From Micropterix aruncella (taxonomy: Eukaryota > Arthropoda > Insecta > Lepidoptera > Micropterigidae), in contig OX155960.1 of the NCBI GenBank assembly GCA_944548615.1, positions 15,989,986 through 16,053,985 of the forward strand: a stretch of 64,000 nt of DNA. Reading direction: 5' to 3'. Both the position numbers and the translations under genes were made by a program. Below are positions 55,365-64,000 of the stretch, in pieces. The notes below the pieces were generated by a model, which was not told where the DNA came from, did no database searches, and saw only the letters and a list, made by a program, of their open reading frames with translations. The number at the start of each line of letters is the position of its first letter. Positions within the stretch are counted from its first letter, which is position 1.

Positions 55365-58300
55365 ATGGCTTCGGTGGGTGTCTCGCAGCAGCAGTTGGTC
55401 AATGGATCAACTGCTGACATCGGAAAACATCCAGGGAAGAAATCGATGCAGTACATAGCCGCTCTCGCCTGTAAGTATACAATTATTAATTCGATGGAGT
55501 TACTCAATTTTACTATCCCGGCAGAGGTGTGTATTCCTTCACAATAGCGTCCAAAGACTTCAAAGACTATAGCGTCCAAAGACTATCCGATTGAGCTAAA
55601 ATTAGGTACACAGGCATCACTTGTTCATGACAAGGGTTAAAAAGATTGTGCTTGAAAGCGGGCGCGCTAGACATACTTTATTATCGAAATATTGCAATTA
55701 AGGGTTAAATACTTGAAATTTGGCAGACAGATGCCTTGTTGGGCCGAAACCACATTGTGACATTTTGGTTGGAATACCTTAGACACAAGCGATACAAATA
55801 TTTTTTAAACTCCGCCATATTTAAAAAAATACTACATCATAGTGCAATAATACCATTCTAATACCACGGCAAATACTTGAAGACTTGAAATTCGGTAGAC
55901 AGATGCCTTGTTGGGCCAAAGCCACATTGTGAAATTTTGGTTGGAATATCGCAGATACAAGCGGGACAAATAATTTTAAACTCCGCCATATTTAAGAAAA
56001 TACTACATCATATTGCAAAAAACAATTTTAATACCACTTAAAATACTACCGGAGGGTTTGATGCGCGGGAGGAAGAGGGTTGCAAGGGAGTTAGCGCGGG
56101 GGGGGGGGGGGGGGGTTGCAAGGGGGCGGGGAAGGGGTCGAGGGGGGCTGTCTACTTGCCGGGAAAGTTTTGGGGTGACCCAACCGAATTTTAACACTTT
56201 TCTCATGTTGCTTCTCGACTTTTCAACAAAATGAAATCTGTCACGGAATCGACAAGAAATTGAGACACTAATTTTTAAATCTATATAGTATTATTTAATA
56301 TATATCTGTAAAGTATATATGTACATGGTTTCCTAATAAGGAAGGGTCGATGTTGACTGTCTGTGCAATAAAACAAGCTGTGGTAACGAAATTCCTTGAA
56401 GTTCAAGGCCATGTATACCATTATAATAATAAATGAAATATGACATTGTTCAGATGACCGCCGCGGTTTCAAACGGTGGCACGGATCCGAGAGGTCCAAT
56501 TTTCAATGACTGCCGCATATATACGGCTGAATTTGAGCGATAACCTAGGTTATGTTTACTTTGAGGGCATCGGCCGATTGCGGCTTGTTGACATAAACCT
56601 GCGACTTCAGAAAACCTCACAAGAAAAAGTCTAGCGGGTCAAATCGCACGATCTTGGTGGCCAATTCACGTTACCTCCGCGAGAGATAACGTGCACTAAC
56701 AAACACTCAATACGTATATAAAGTTTAAAGTTAAGATAATAAAGTTTTAACGTGCTGCTCATTATTGTGACTTGCCATAGTTAAATACAAAAAAAACAAA
56801 CAATATAATAATTAAAAAATCAAAATAATCATTAAATAATAAAGGTAATCGAAAATAATTATAAAATAAATCTAAATACAAAATATTACTTGATAAAATT
56901 AAAAATCTGAAATCAGATTTATTTGTTTGTCTCGTTTCTACTCTTTGTTGTGACATTTCACAATAGGCGGGTTTATTGTCTTACGACAATCTCTTACAAC
57001 TAACCCTACTAGGAAGCGTTTATATGTATGTGTGCGTGAAACATGTGTGCAAGTGTGTGTCTTGTTATTGCATTTCATCGACAGAGTTGAAAATGCAATT
57101 CCGTTAATTTGATCCCAACGGAAAATGGTGACCCCGCCAGGAATCGAACCCGGGACCTTACAATGTTAGATCAGGCAACCTAACCACTACGCCACCGTGT
57201 ATACGGGTAATTTATATTATAAAAGATGTTAGGGTGTGTTAATTTGTTTCTGTTATTGAAATGTCATTATGATACATAGAGTTTTCAAGTCTTTTACGCT
57301 CACCTCACGGGAGGCAGAACGACTATTATCGTTAAAACTTCCTGGGGTGACAGGTTCGCATGTTGTAGTCGACAACTTCAACTATACTTATATAATCGGG
57401 AATTTAAATAAAAAACATGTATGGTATCATAATCATCTATACTAATATTATAAAGAGGTAAAGTTTGTGATGTTGTAGGAACTAATCTCTGGATCTACTG
57501 AGCCGATTTTGAAAATTCTTTTACCAATAGAAAGCCACGCTATTTGTAAGTGCATAGGCTATATATTAATCCGAAAAATGAAAAGACTTTTTCGTGGTAG
57601 TCGGATTTGCAAAGTAAGTCGGAGAATAAGCGGTCGAACGAAAACGTTTTTAACTAACGCTGCCCTAACGATGAGAGATATATGATTAAGTTCTAGAGAA
57701 AAGTTGTAGAGATTGATAATACCTACAAAAATGTCAGCGACAGCATATGTCTAACTTTATATTTAAGTCACAAAAAGTAGTATTTTATGTTAAAAAAATA
57801 ATTTAATTCGTTAGATCATGTTTATTGGTCGTATTATCAACAATTATGAATTCTTATCAAAATAAGTAAATTTATCGTCTCAAGTGTTTAAAACAAAAGA
57901 CTTTTCCCTTTTACTGCATAAAATTTCCCTTTTACTGCATAAATAGTTAAAGAGATAATACACTCACAAGAAGACACTCACAAATAACGGTATTATAGTC
58001 AAATTGGCATGCAAATACATACATACATATGCAGTAAAAATATATCCCTTCTTTTGGCAGTCAGAAAATAAATCATAGCACTCAGTACTAACCGAACCAC
58101 ACTCATAATTTCATCACAGGTAAAAAGTTTTACCGCCCAACAAAGTGGGCACGGGTCAGCTAGTTACAAATAAATTATAATTAATAAAAACTAGAAATGA
58201 ATAATAACAATAGGAAATAATTAAAATAGAATACGGAAATTGCATAAATTCAAATAGAATCTGTATCTAATGAGTGTGTTTATTTTGCAGCTACTCTCGG

Positions 58301-59636
58301 TGCGCTAGCTGCCGGGGCAGTGCTGGGCTGGTCGTCTCCGATGAACCCGAAACTGGAGGCTGGCGAGTATGGGTTCGAGGTGTCTTCGTCAGACCTGGAC
58401 TGGATCTCGTCGTTAGTGACGCTCGGAGCTGCCACCGTCTGCGTCATCATCGGCTTCCCTCTGAACATCATCGGGCGGAAATGGACCATGCTCGGTCTGG
58501 TCGTCCCCTTCGTGGGCGGCTGGGCCCTCATCATCTGGGCAAACAGCGTCCTCCTGCTTTTCATCGGCAGGTTCATCGTGGGTATGGCCGGTGGAGCCTT
58601 CTGCGTCACCGCACCCACTTACACCAGCGAAATAGCGCAGGACTCGATCAGGGGATCGCTCGGCAGCTACTTCCAACTGCTCCTAACAGTGGGTATACTA
58701 TTCTCTTACGTGATCGGCGCCTATGTGGACATCATGGTGTTTAACCTGCTGTGCGCGGCGATTCCTCTCGTGTTCGCCGTCGTGTTTTTCTTCATGCCCG
58801 AAAGCCCGTACTATTTGGTATCAAAAGATAAACTGGAGGAGGCGCAGAAGGTTCTGGTGCGTTTGCGCGGTTCCGATTACGACACCGAAGCCGAACTGCA
58901 GCTGCTGAAAGATAAAATCGATGAGGCGAAACGAAATCCAACAACGCTGAAGGAAAAGTTCAGCTCGCTGGCCGCCAAGAAAGCGTTCATGATCACCATG
59001 ATGCTGATGTTGTTCCAGCAGTTGTCCGGCATTAACGCGGTCATCTTCAACGCGACCACCATCTTCGAGAACGCTGGATCCACCCTCGACTCGGCGATCG
59101 CCACCATCATCATCGGTTGCATGCAGGTCGGAGCCACCTTCGTCTCCACTCTGGTGGTCGATAAATTAGGCCGGAAAATCTTGCTGCTTTTCTCGGGTTG
59201 CGTGATGGCGTTATGCGCCATCGCTTTGGGTGTCTATTTCTTCCTGCAAGACCAGGGAGGCAACGAAGAACTCGTCGAACAGATCGGAATTTTGCCTTTA
59301 GTGTCGCTGTGTATATATATTGTCACGTTCTCTCTGGGTTTCGGTCCGATTCCTTGGATGATAGCGTCGGAATTGGCGAAACCCGACATCAAAGCGATCG
59401 TCTCGTCGACCGGAGGCACCTTCAATTGGTTGCTTGCCTTCGCGGTCACCAGCACTTTCGGACCCTTGACCAATTCCTTGGGCAATGGACCTACTTTCTG
59501 GCTCTTCGCTGGTTTCAATATATTGGGTTTTATCTTCGTTTTGCTAGTCGTTCCCGAAACGAAAGGAAAGAGCTTAGATGATATACAGGACTTGCTTAAT
59601 GGTAAACAAGTCTCTACGAGATCAGATAAAAGTTAA
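55365..59636 (+). CDS. Tret1-like: Facilitated trehalose transporter Tret1-like (two coding exons)
   Basis: Coding exons 55365-55470 and 58291-59636, joined at CGCCT|GTAAGTATAC and TATTTTGCAG|CTACTC, give a 483-residue protein. It is a member of the sugar porter group of the major facilitator superfamily, expected to carry trehalose (possibly other sugars) across the plasma membrane by facilitated diffusion between fat body, haemolymph and tissues. Seen in order: hydrophilic N-terminus, GRK (97-99) after TM2, GRFIVGMAGG (128-137), APTYTSEIAQDSIRG, PESPYYL (205-211), a charged loop, FQQLSGINAVIF (about 277-288), DKLGRK, GFGPIPWM and VVPETKGKSLD near the C-terminus, with about twelve hydrophobic segments. 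The ATG at 55365 (AAGATGG) follows a predicted acceptor at 55347. Full length and undisturbed; both introns are loaded with transposons. Paralogous sugar transporters cannot be excluded. Confidence 0.9.
55600..56190 (+). repeat. GGGGTGAC-ended dispersed repeat with tandem units and poly-G
   Basis: Intronic. Two tandem units, 55707-55870 and 55871-56040 (GACAGATGCCTTGTTGGGCC, TTTTGGTTGGAATA, AAACTCCGCCATATTTAA), with a third truncated start at 56041. Then a G-rich part with a run of about 18 G at 56098-56115 and the end CGGGAAAGTTTTGGGGTGAC. Related to 8917-9300 (inverted) and 6894-7210. Confidence 0.7.
56945..57205 (-). mobile_element. tRNA-derived SINE, antisense, in intron 2
   Basis: On the minus strand a tRNA-like head at 57200-57117 carries a box A (TGGCGTAGTGGTTAGG) and a box B (GGTTCGATTCC). 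A body follows, and the tail GTTGTAAGAGATTGTCGTAA, GACAATAAACCCGCC ends near 56945. The tail is the same hairpin tail as at 5529-5630. It is a SINE and not a functional tRNA because the arms do not pair properly and the tail is LINE-like. Confidence 0.75.
57285..57375 (+). mobile_element. Rep-A fragment, strongly 5'-truncated
   Basis: Only the last 90 bp of Rep-A remain: TTTTACGCTCACCTC, GCAGAACGACTATT, AAAACTTCCTGGGGTGAC and GTTGTAGTCGACAAC. Confidence 0.7.
57436..58163 (+). mobile_element. Non-autonomous Helitron, family 1, copy 2 (intronic)
   Basis: A|TCTATACTAATATTATAAAG ... ACGGGTCAGCTAG|T with hairpin CGCCCA-ACAAAG-TGGGC. Nearly the same sequence as 12496-13232, with intact ends, so it is likely the younger copy. 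It ends about 130 bp before the acceptor of the last exon. Confidence 0.88.
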
Positions 59637-59729
59637 TATGCCTTATAGGCAATTGTGTAAATACTAATTATTCAATTATTTAATATTTAAATAAGTACTT
59701 GCCTAACTACTTTTTAGAAAAATATTATC

Positions 59730-59735
59730 AATAAA
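59730..59735 (+). terminator. Candidate polyadenylation signal of the transporter gene
   Basis: AATAAA 94 nt after the stop codon. Confidence 0.6.
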
Positions 59736-59851
59736 AATACAAACACAAAGCGCTAGCCTAAAATCAATGTCTTTTAATTAAAATAAATAAAATAACCATA
59801 AAATAGAAACAGAGCTGCTGCGGACTTTACCGACCGGAGTCGGACCCATCA

Positions 59852-62719
59852 CCCTTTCCGGACGAGAGATTTTTTTTAAAAATCCCGAATTGAAATTCTA
59901 GTTAGTTGCTTTCTTTTGGCATATAAACTCAGGAAAAAATATTTAAAAAAATCCTGCTGTGACAGATCATTGCAAAAACTAACTGCACGATCGTGCGTGT
60001 CAGGACATATGTGTAATTGCACGATCGTGCAAGTTCATAATTGAAACAGGAAAAGGTAAATTAAAGACGTTTTCGTTACAAAATCAACTTAATTAGTTAT
60101 AATTATCAGCCTTTTGATTTACAATAATCAGCCATGCATTTCTTATTTATTAAAATATCTCATAAAATCTTTTAGTGACAAAAGGAAAAAAAGTAGACTC
60201 ACAGTCTTATCAAACATAAAATTACTTCTAAAAACAAAAACAGAACACACATTACTTCTTATGATAAGCTCTAAAACAGTTCTGGCCACGTGAGATGCAA
60301 AGGTACACTTTGCACTTGATGCATCGTGTCTTAGCTCGACTGCAACAGCTTTCAAATTGACAAGCTTTTGGAGATTTAATGTCATCAAACTCAGGTAGAT
60401 GATCATAGCCGTCATATCTCAGATAATTAGATGGCCTGCTTGCTTTGTGGTACTTTCTTGTTACTAGCGATTCATCATCCGAAGCGAAATCAGCTAGTAA
60501 TACCTCACTTCTCCTCTTGTCTGGTACGTTGACCAGCACTTCGTGAATTTCCATACGAAATTCTAGTAGGTCTAGAATTTTTTTTTTTGGTAACTTGTTA
60601 GCATCACAATCAATTTTGTATGCTCTCCATGCATTCACGATTGCTAAATCGAAGAAATGTAATATAACTTTCAGGGTCCACTTTTTCGTTTTTATGAAGG
60701 TGCGGTAGTACTCCATTTGTTGATCGAGCACATCTACGCCACCCATGTGTCGGTTATAATTCATCACGACTTGTGGAGCAGCTACATCAACGAATTGTCA
60801 AGTTGTTTTATTCCATCTTTTCACAGTCGTGTTGTTTTCCGATCCAGCGCAATTTGAAGCTAACATGACACTCTTGTTATCTTTCCATTTTACTATAGCG
60901 ACTGGCCCTCTTACCAAATACTGGCTCTCTCCACGTGCCATTCTCTTATCTTCTTTAAACTGCAGACTACTTCTTTCGGGGATTCTGTTCGCCATGATTG
61001 TGCCCGTGCTGTGCATATTGCGTTTATCGAGTTCTTCGATGAGTGGTACAGTTGTGAAGTATCTGTCATGATACAAACAACTTCCTGGAGGTACTCTGCG
61101 AGATAAATGAAGGACCACAGCTGGACCAAGTCCGAGAGACATGTTATTGCCGAACATAGTCTTAGCCCCTTTGTATATATCAAAGTCAAGCATTAAACCT
61201 TGGCTAGTCGTAAGCACAAAGTTTTTTAGCCCCACTGGACGGGGCTTGTTTTTCACGACCTGTCGCAAAATGCAACGCCCGGTAAACGGTATCATCTGCT
61301 CATCTATCGAGTAAAAGCCTGGCACTCTCTCCTGTTTAAAGCAACCCTTGCGTATTTGTTCAATCATGGGTTGCACCTTCCAGAGTGGGTTCACATCTCC
61401 TGGGGGCGGCGTGTCACTATCTACAACGTGAAGGGCATTTCGTAACGTCGAAAATCGGTCGCGAGTCATTGTCGAAGTAATTTTTTCCATTACAATCCCT
61501 TTGCACCAGTACATCTTTAATCGTGGGTATGGAATAGAACCCATTAGAGCAAGAATACCAAAAAGTTTCATTACTTGTGCTCGCGAAGTCTTTAGTTCAT
61601 TGCCAGTCTTTCTCAAGTGATACATATTTGAGCAGTTACTCATATGTTCGAAGAATGTATCATCCATATATTCATTAAAATATTCAATTGGATTTCTTAC
61701 TTCCCTGCAAGGAAGTGATGTGAATTCGTGAGATTTTTCTAGGAATGGTAATTGCTTCCAAGGTTGCGGTTGAGATATATAATGACGTCTTTTAGAGGTA
61801 CCATTAGACGATGTAGCAGATCTGCGGGATGGTACAGATGGTCCACGGTTAGTACTGGTCTTAGTTTTGGCAGTGCTAGTGCTGGCAGTAGTAGAGCGTT
61901 TCGATGTGCGAGTAGGTTTGGCAAGTGATCGATTAGTATTATTCTGCTTTGTAGTACGTACAGATGGCCTGGGGGAAGCTGGTAAAATGTTGCTAGATGT
62001 TGGTGCGGAAGGCGCTGCTGCGACCTCGGGGGAAGCTTTGGTGAGCGAAGTGCTACTTGAACAGAGTTCGGAGGGTGTAACAGCGAATGGTTCGACAACA
62101 GATTGATCTGCCTCAAACTCATCTCCCTCAATCATGGAAATAATTGAGTATGGATATATCTCTTCGTCGAGATCCAAATCTTCTATTTCTGAGACGTCTC
62201 CATCGCCGAAAAGGTTTTCTATCTGCTCATCGTTGAGTGGGTGCCCTAAAAACATAAAAACAATAGTATCAGAAACAAAAAATATCTAAAACTGATGAAA
62301 AACATCAATACTTTACAAAACACTATATCTCGGGTTAGGGCCGAATATACACGATCGTGCACTTAACTTTATGCCACGTTATAGTTCGTAATATATTCCA
62401 TCTATTAATTTACTTTCTACTAATTTACCTCAGTTAACTTATTGTCTAACTAAATAAATCATTACACAACCAGCTATTTAACAAAACATTGATAAAATTG
62501 GTAATTACGTGAAGCGTTGCTCCCGCCAAAAAAAACCGCCATCGTAGCCAATGATCCAGGCGAGACTGATGCGACTGACTCGCCCGCTGTATATTTTTCT
62601 AGTTGCTCTAGCGTTTGCACGATCGATCGGTGTCGTCCCCGTTGCGAAAAGTTGATTACCGCGAGCTCAGGATTTTCTCTAAATTATTTGCACGATCGTA
62701 TCGAGCCGTCCGGAAAGGG
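59852..62719 (-). mobile_element. piggyBac-like transposon, nearly intact
   Basis: A 13-bp perfect inverted repeat, CCCTTTCCGGACG at 59852-59864 and its complement at 62707-62719, encloses 2.87 kb with a piggyBac transposase on the minus strand. Sub-terminal palindromes GCACGATCGTGC occur at 59985-59996 and 60019-60030, with variants at about 62349, 62617 and 62690, likely transposase-binding sites. The CCC-start suits piggyBac, but the flanks (ATCA and ATAT) are not the expected TTAA. Confidence 0.75.
60252..62255 (-). pseudogene. piggyBac-like transposase with one in-frame stop
   Basis: A single minus-strand frame from the ATG at 62255 to the stop at 60252, 667 codons, interrupted only by TGA at 60798-60800 (codon 486). 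It would cut and paste its element in the nucleus. In order: acidic N-terminus (DVSEIEDLDLDEEI), a Ser/Thr-rich linker to about 165, then the DDE_Tnp_1_7-type core. Likely catalytic aspartates are D318 (YSIDEQMIPF), D397 (YHDRYFTT) and D508 (MGGVDVLDQ), the last beyond the stop. Spacing resembles piggyBac (79 and 111). A cysteine-rich end follows (CQFESCCSRAKTRCIKCKVYLC). A TTTTTAG just before codon 4 could be a splice acceptor, so the true start may lie upstream. A truncated product would lack one catalytic residue. Readthrough or sequencing error is an alternative to a real mutation. Confidence 0.9.
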
Positions 62720-63029
62720 ATATTACTATTATTACACTTCTAGGGGGAGGTTGGGGGGAGGGGGAGGAAAGGGGGGCGAGGTGGATTTTGGACAAGCGAC
62801 CGGCTGTGGTAGGTTTAGGACAGTTCTCCTGCCACATGTGAGCGTTCGCCTTACAAGCTATTCACTACCCCCTTTCGAAGCCATAGTAGTTGAGATGAGG
62901 AAATCGCGGTTCGGATATTTTTTCTAGGAAGGTGTTGATTATTTTCCTGGACAGACCAAGATCTTTAAAGAGGTGAAACAGATATTTGGCTGTTAGGCCA
63001 CGAGCGCCAACTTCCACTACGTGGAGGTG
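62720..63029. other. G-rich intergenic stretch
   Basis: Runs such as AGGGGGAGG, TTGGGGGGAGGGGGAGG and AAAGGGGGGCGAGG at about 62742-62781 could form quadruplexes. No gene recognised. Confidence 0.5.
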
Positions 63030-63420
63030 AAAGCCGGTTCGAGGTCCCTTACGCGGTCCTCTCCCTTATGTTAGCAGTGATTCGGTATTAACCGAATCTA
63101 TCGCGGACCACAGCGTCCGTTGCCAGGCTCTCACACGGGATCGGGTGGCCGATTGGTCGTTTCAATTTAACAACCGCCCCCGCTCTATAGGAAACAAAGC
63201 CGTTTCCAGACTCCCCCGAATATCAGTCGGAATGCACAATCGATTGACTGACGTCACACGGTGCGCAAAACGTCCAGGAGAGCTCGAATTACGATTTCCA
63301 GGGGATACCCGCGGGCACAGATTCCTACCGGGGCACACCTTCTTGGAGGCCGGATGGGTGGTGACCTTTAAATCGGGCCGTCTCTATCACATGGATCAAA
63401 ATGGCCCAATTGCACTGAGT
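63030..63420 (-). mobile_element. Rep-A copy, partial and diverged
   Basis: Antisense: GGTTCGAGGTCCCTTACGCG, TCTATCGCGGACCACAGCG, GGGATCGGGTGGCCGAT, CCCCCGCTCTATAGGAAAC, ACGGTGCGCAAAACG and GGCCGGATGGGTGGTGACC in Rep-A order. The sense 3' quarter is missing. Confidence 0.75.
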
Positions 63421-63642
63421 TCATTAGCACTCTATAACATCACTTATAAATAAAGCTTTTAATGTTGGTAAAAAATTAAAATCGACACAGAAAAACATAT
63501 AATATAATAAAAATAAGTAACAATAATAATAAGTTACCATTCAATAATGGAAATCTCTATAACCCTACGTATCGAAAGACGTTTGTTTGTACTATATTTT
63601 AGGAATAGGATTACCGGTTTTGGGTTATAGAATGTTCTAGAA

Positions 63643-63916
63643 CAGAGGTTCCCAAACTAATTGACCCCGCGACCCACTTTCTAAAATCACAATATTTTGC
63701 GAGCCAACGAGAACTATTTCAGAAAAGTTAATGAGTGGTTTCAAGTGCTATCTTTATTTTATTTAATTATATTGTCTGTAGGTATCCCAAATACTTTTAG
63801 ACTCGTCAATCTATCTCGTCGTCTATCTGCCCTACGTTCATACGTTGTGTTCGCGACCCACCTGGAATCGGCTCGCGACCCACCAGTGGGTCGCGACCAC
63901 ACTTTGGGAACCGCTG
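63643..63916. mobile_element. hAT-type MITE
   Basis: Starts CAGAGGTTCCCAAACT and ends ACTTTGGGAACCGCTG, a 16-bp inverted repeat with two mismatches and the CAGNGGTTCCCAAA signature of hAT elements. The interior repeats GCGACCCAC on both strands. An 8-bp target duplication is not evident. Confidence 0.75.
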
Positions 63917-64000
63917 TTAATGACATAAATATTGTCCCCACTATTGCGCCCCAGGCGAATGTTTAATAACCCCTTTTAATAATATGTGTGTCTATTACTT

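Noticed and set aside
57117..57205. Possible tRNA gene on the minus strand
   Set aside because: Box A and box B are present but the acceptor and anticodon stems do not pair well, and a LINE-type tail follows; it is the head of a SINE.
58274..58744. Overlapping frames within the transporter exon (156 codons + strand, 112 and 87 codons - strand)
   Set aside because: Shadow frames in GC-rich coding DNA of the transporter.

Overview
The window looks like insect nuclear DNA, most likely from a moth or butterfly. It is AT-rich and intron-containing, and almost entirely built of transposable elements of kinds typical of Lepidoptera: non-autonomous Helitrons with CTAG ends, piggyBac-like elements, RTE- and Jockey-like LINEs, SINEs and fold-back MITEs. 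The only convincing host gene is a facilitated trehalose transporter (Tret1-like, sugar porter family) on the + strand near the right end. It has a coding exon at 55365-55470, a second at 58291-59636, and a probable 5' UTR exon ending at 53380. The species is not determinable from the sequence alone.

Left part (1-14.3 kb). The window opens inside a perfect inverted duplication (1-3412, arms of at least 1706 bp) whose centre is a ladder of three identical 50-bp palindromes. It is followed by 5'-truncated LINE fragments, a 5S-rRNA-derived SINE with an inverted head, an old MITE interrupted by a GC-rich retroposon here called Rep-A, a Helitron and a TIR element.

Centre (14.3-29.7 kb). A single, very young and very large Ty3/gypsy LTR retrotransposon (15.4 kb) occupies this region. 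It has 2.6-kb LTRs with three observed differences, gag, pol joined by a textbook -1 frameshift site, and about 4.5 kb of 3' internal DNA without a recognisable gene.

Right part (29.7-64 kb). This is a mosaic of LINE 3' ends, Rep-A copies (one invaded twice at the same site), a long-armed fold-back element (32445-33566), a decayed TIR transposon encoding a protein with a D-x-C-x-GQNRN motif (40899-43494), two very long (AT)n tracts, more MITEs and Helitrons, the transporter gene with TE-filled introns, and a piggyBac-like element (59852-62719) whose transposase is intact except for one in-frame stop.

Most promising for follow-up are Rep-A (at least nine copies, target-site duplications, 5' truncation, no recognised family), the giant LTR element with its frameshift signal and gene-less 3' region, the GQNRN-type TIR element, and the perfect palindrome, which must be tested as a possible assembly artefact. 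All family calls come from reading motifs by eye; no database search was run.
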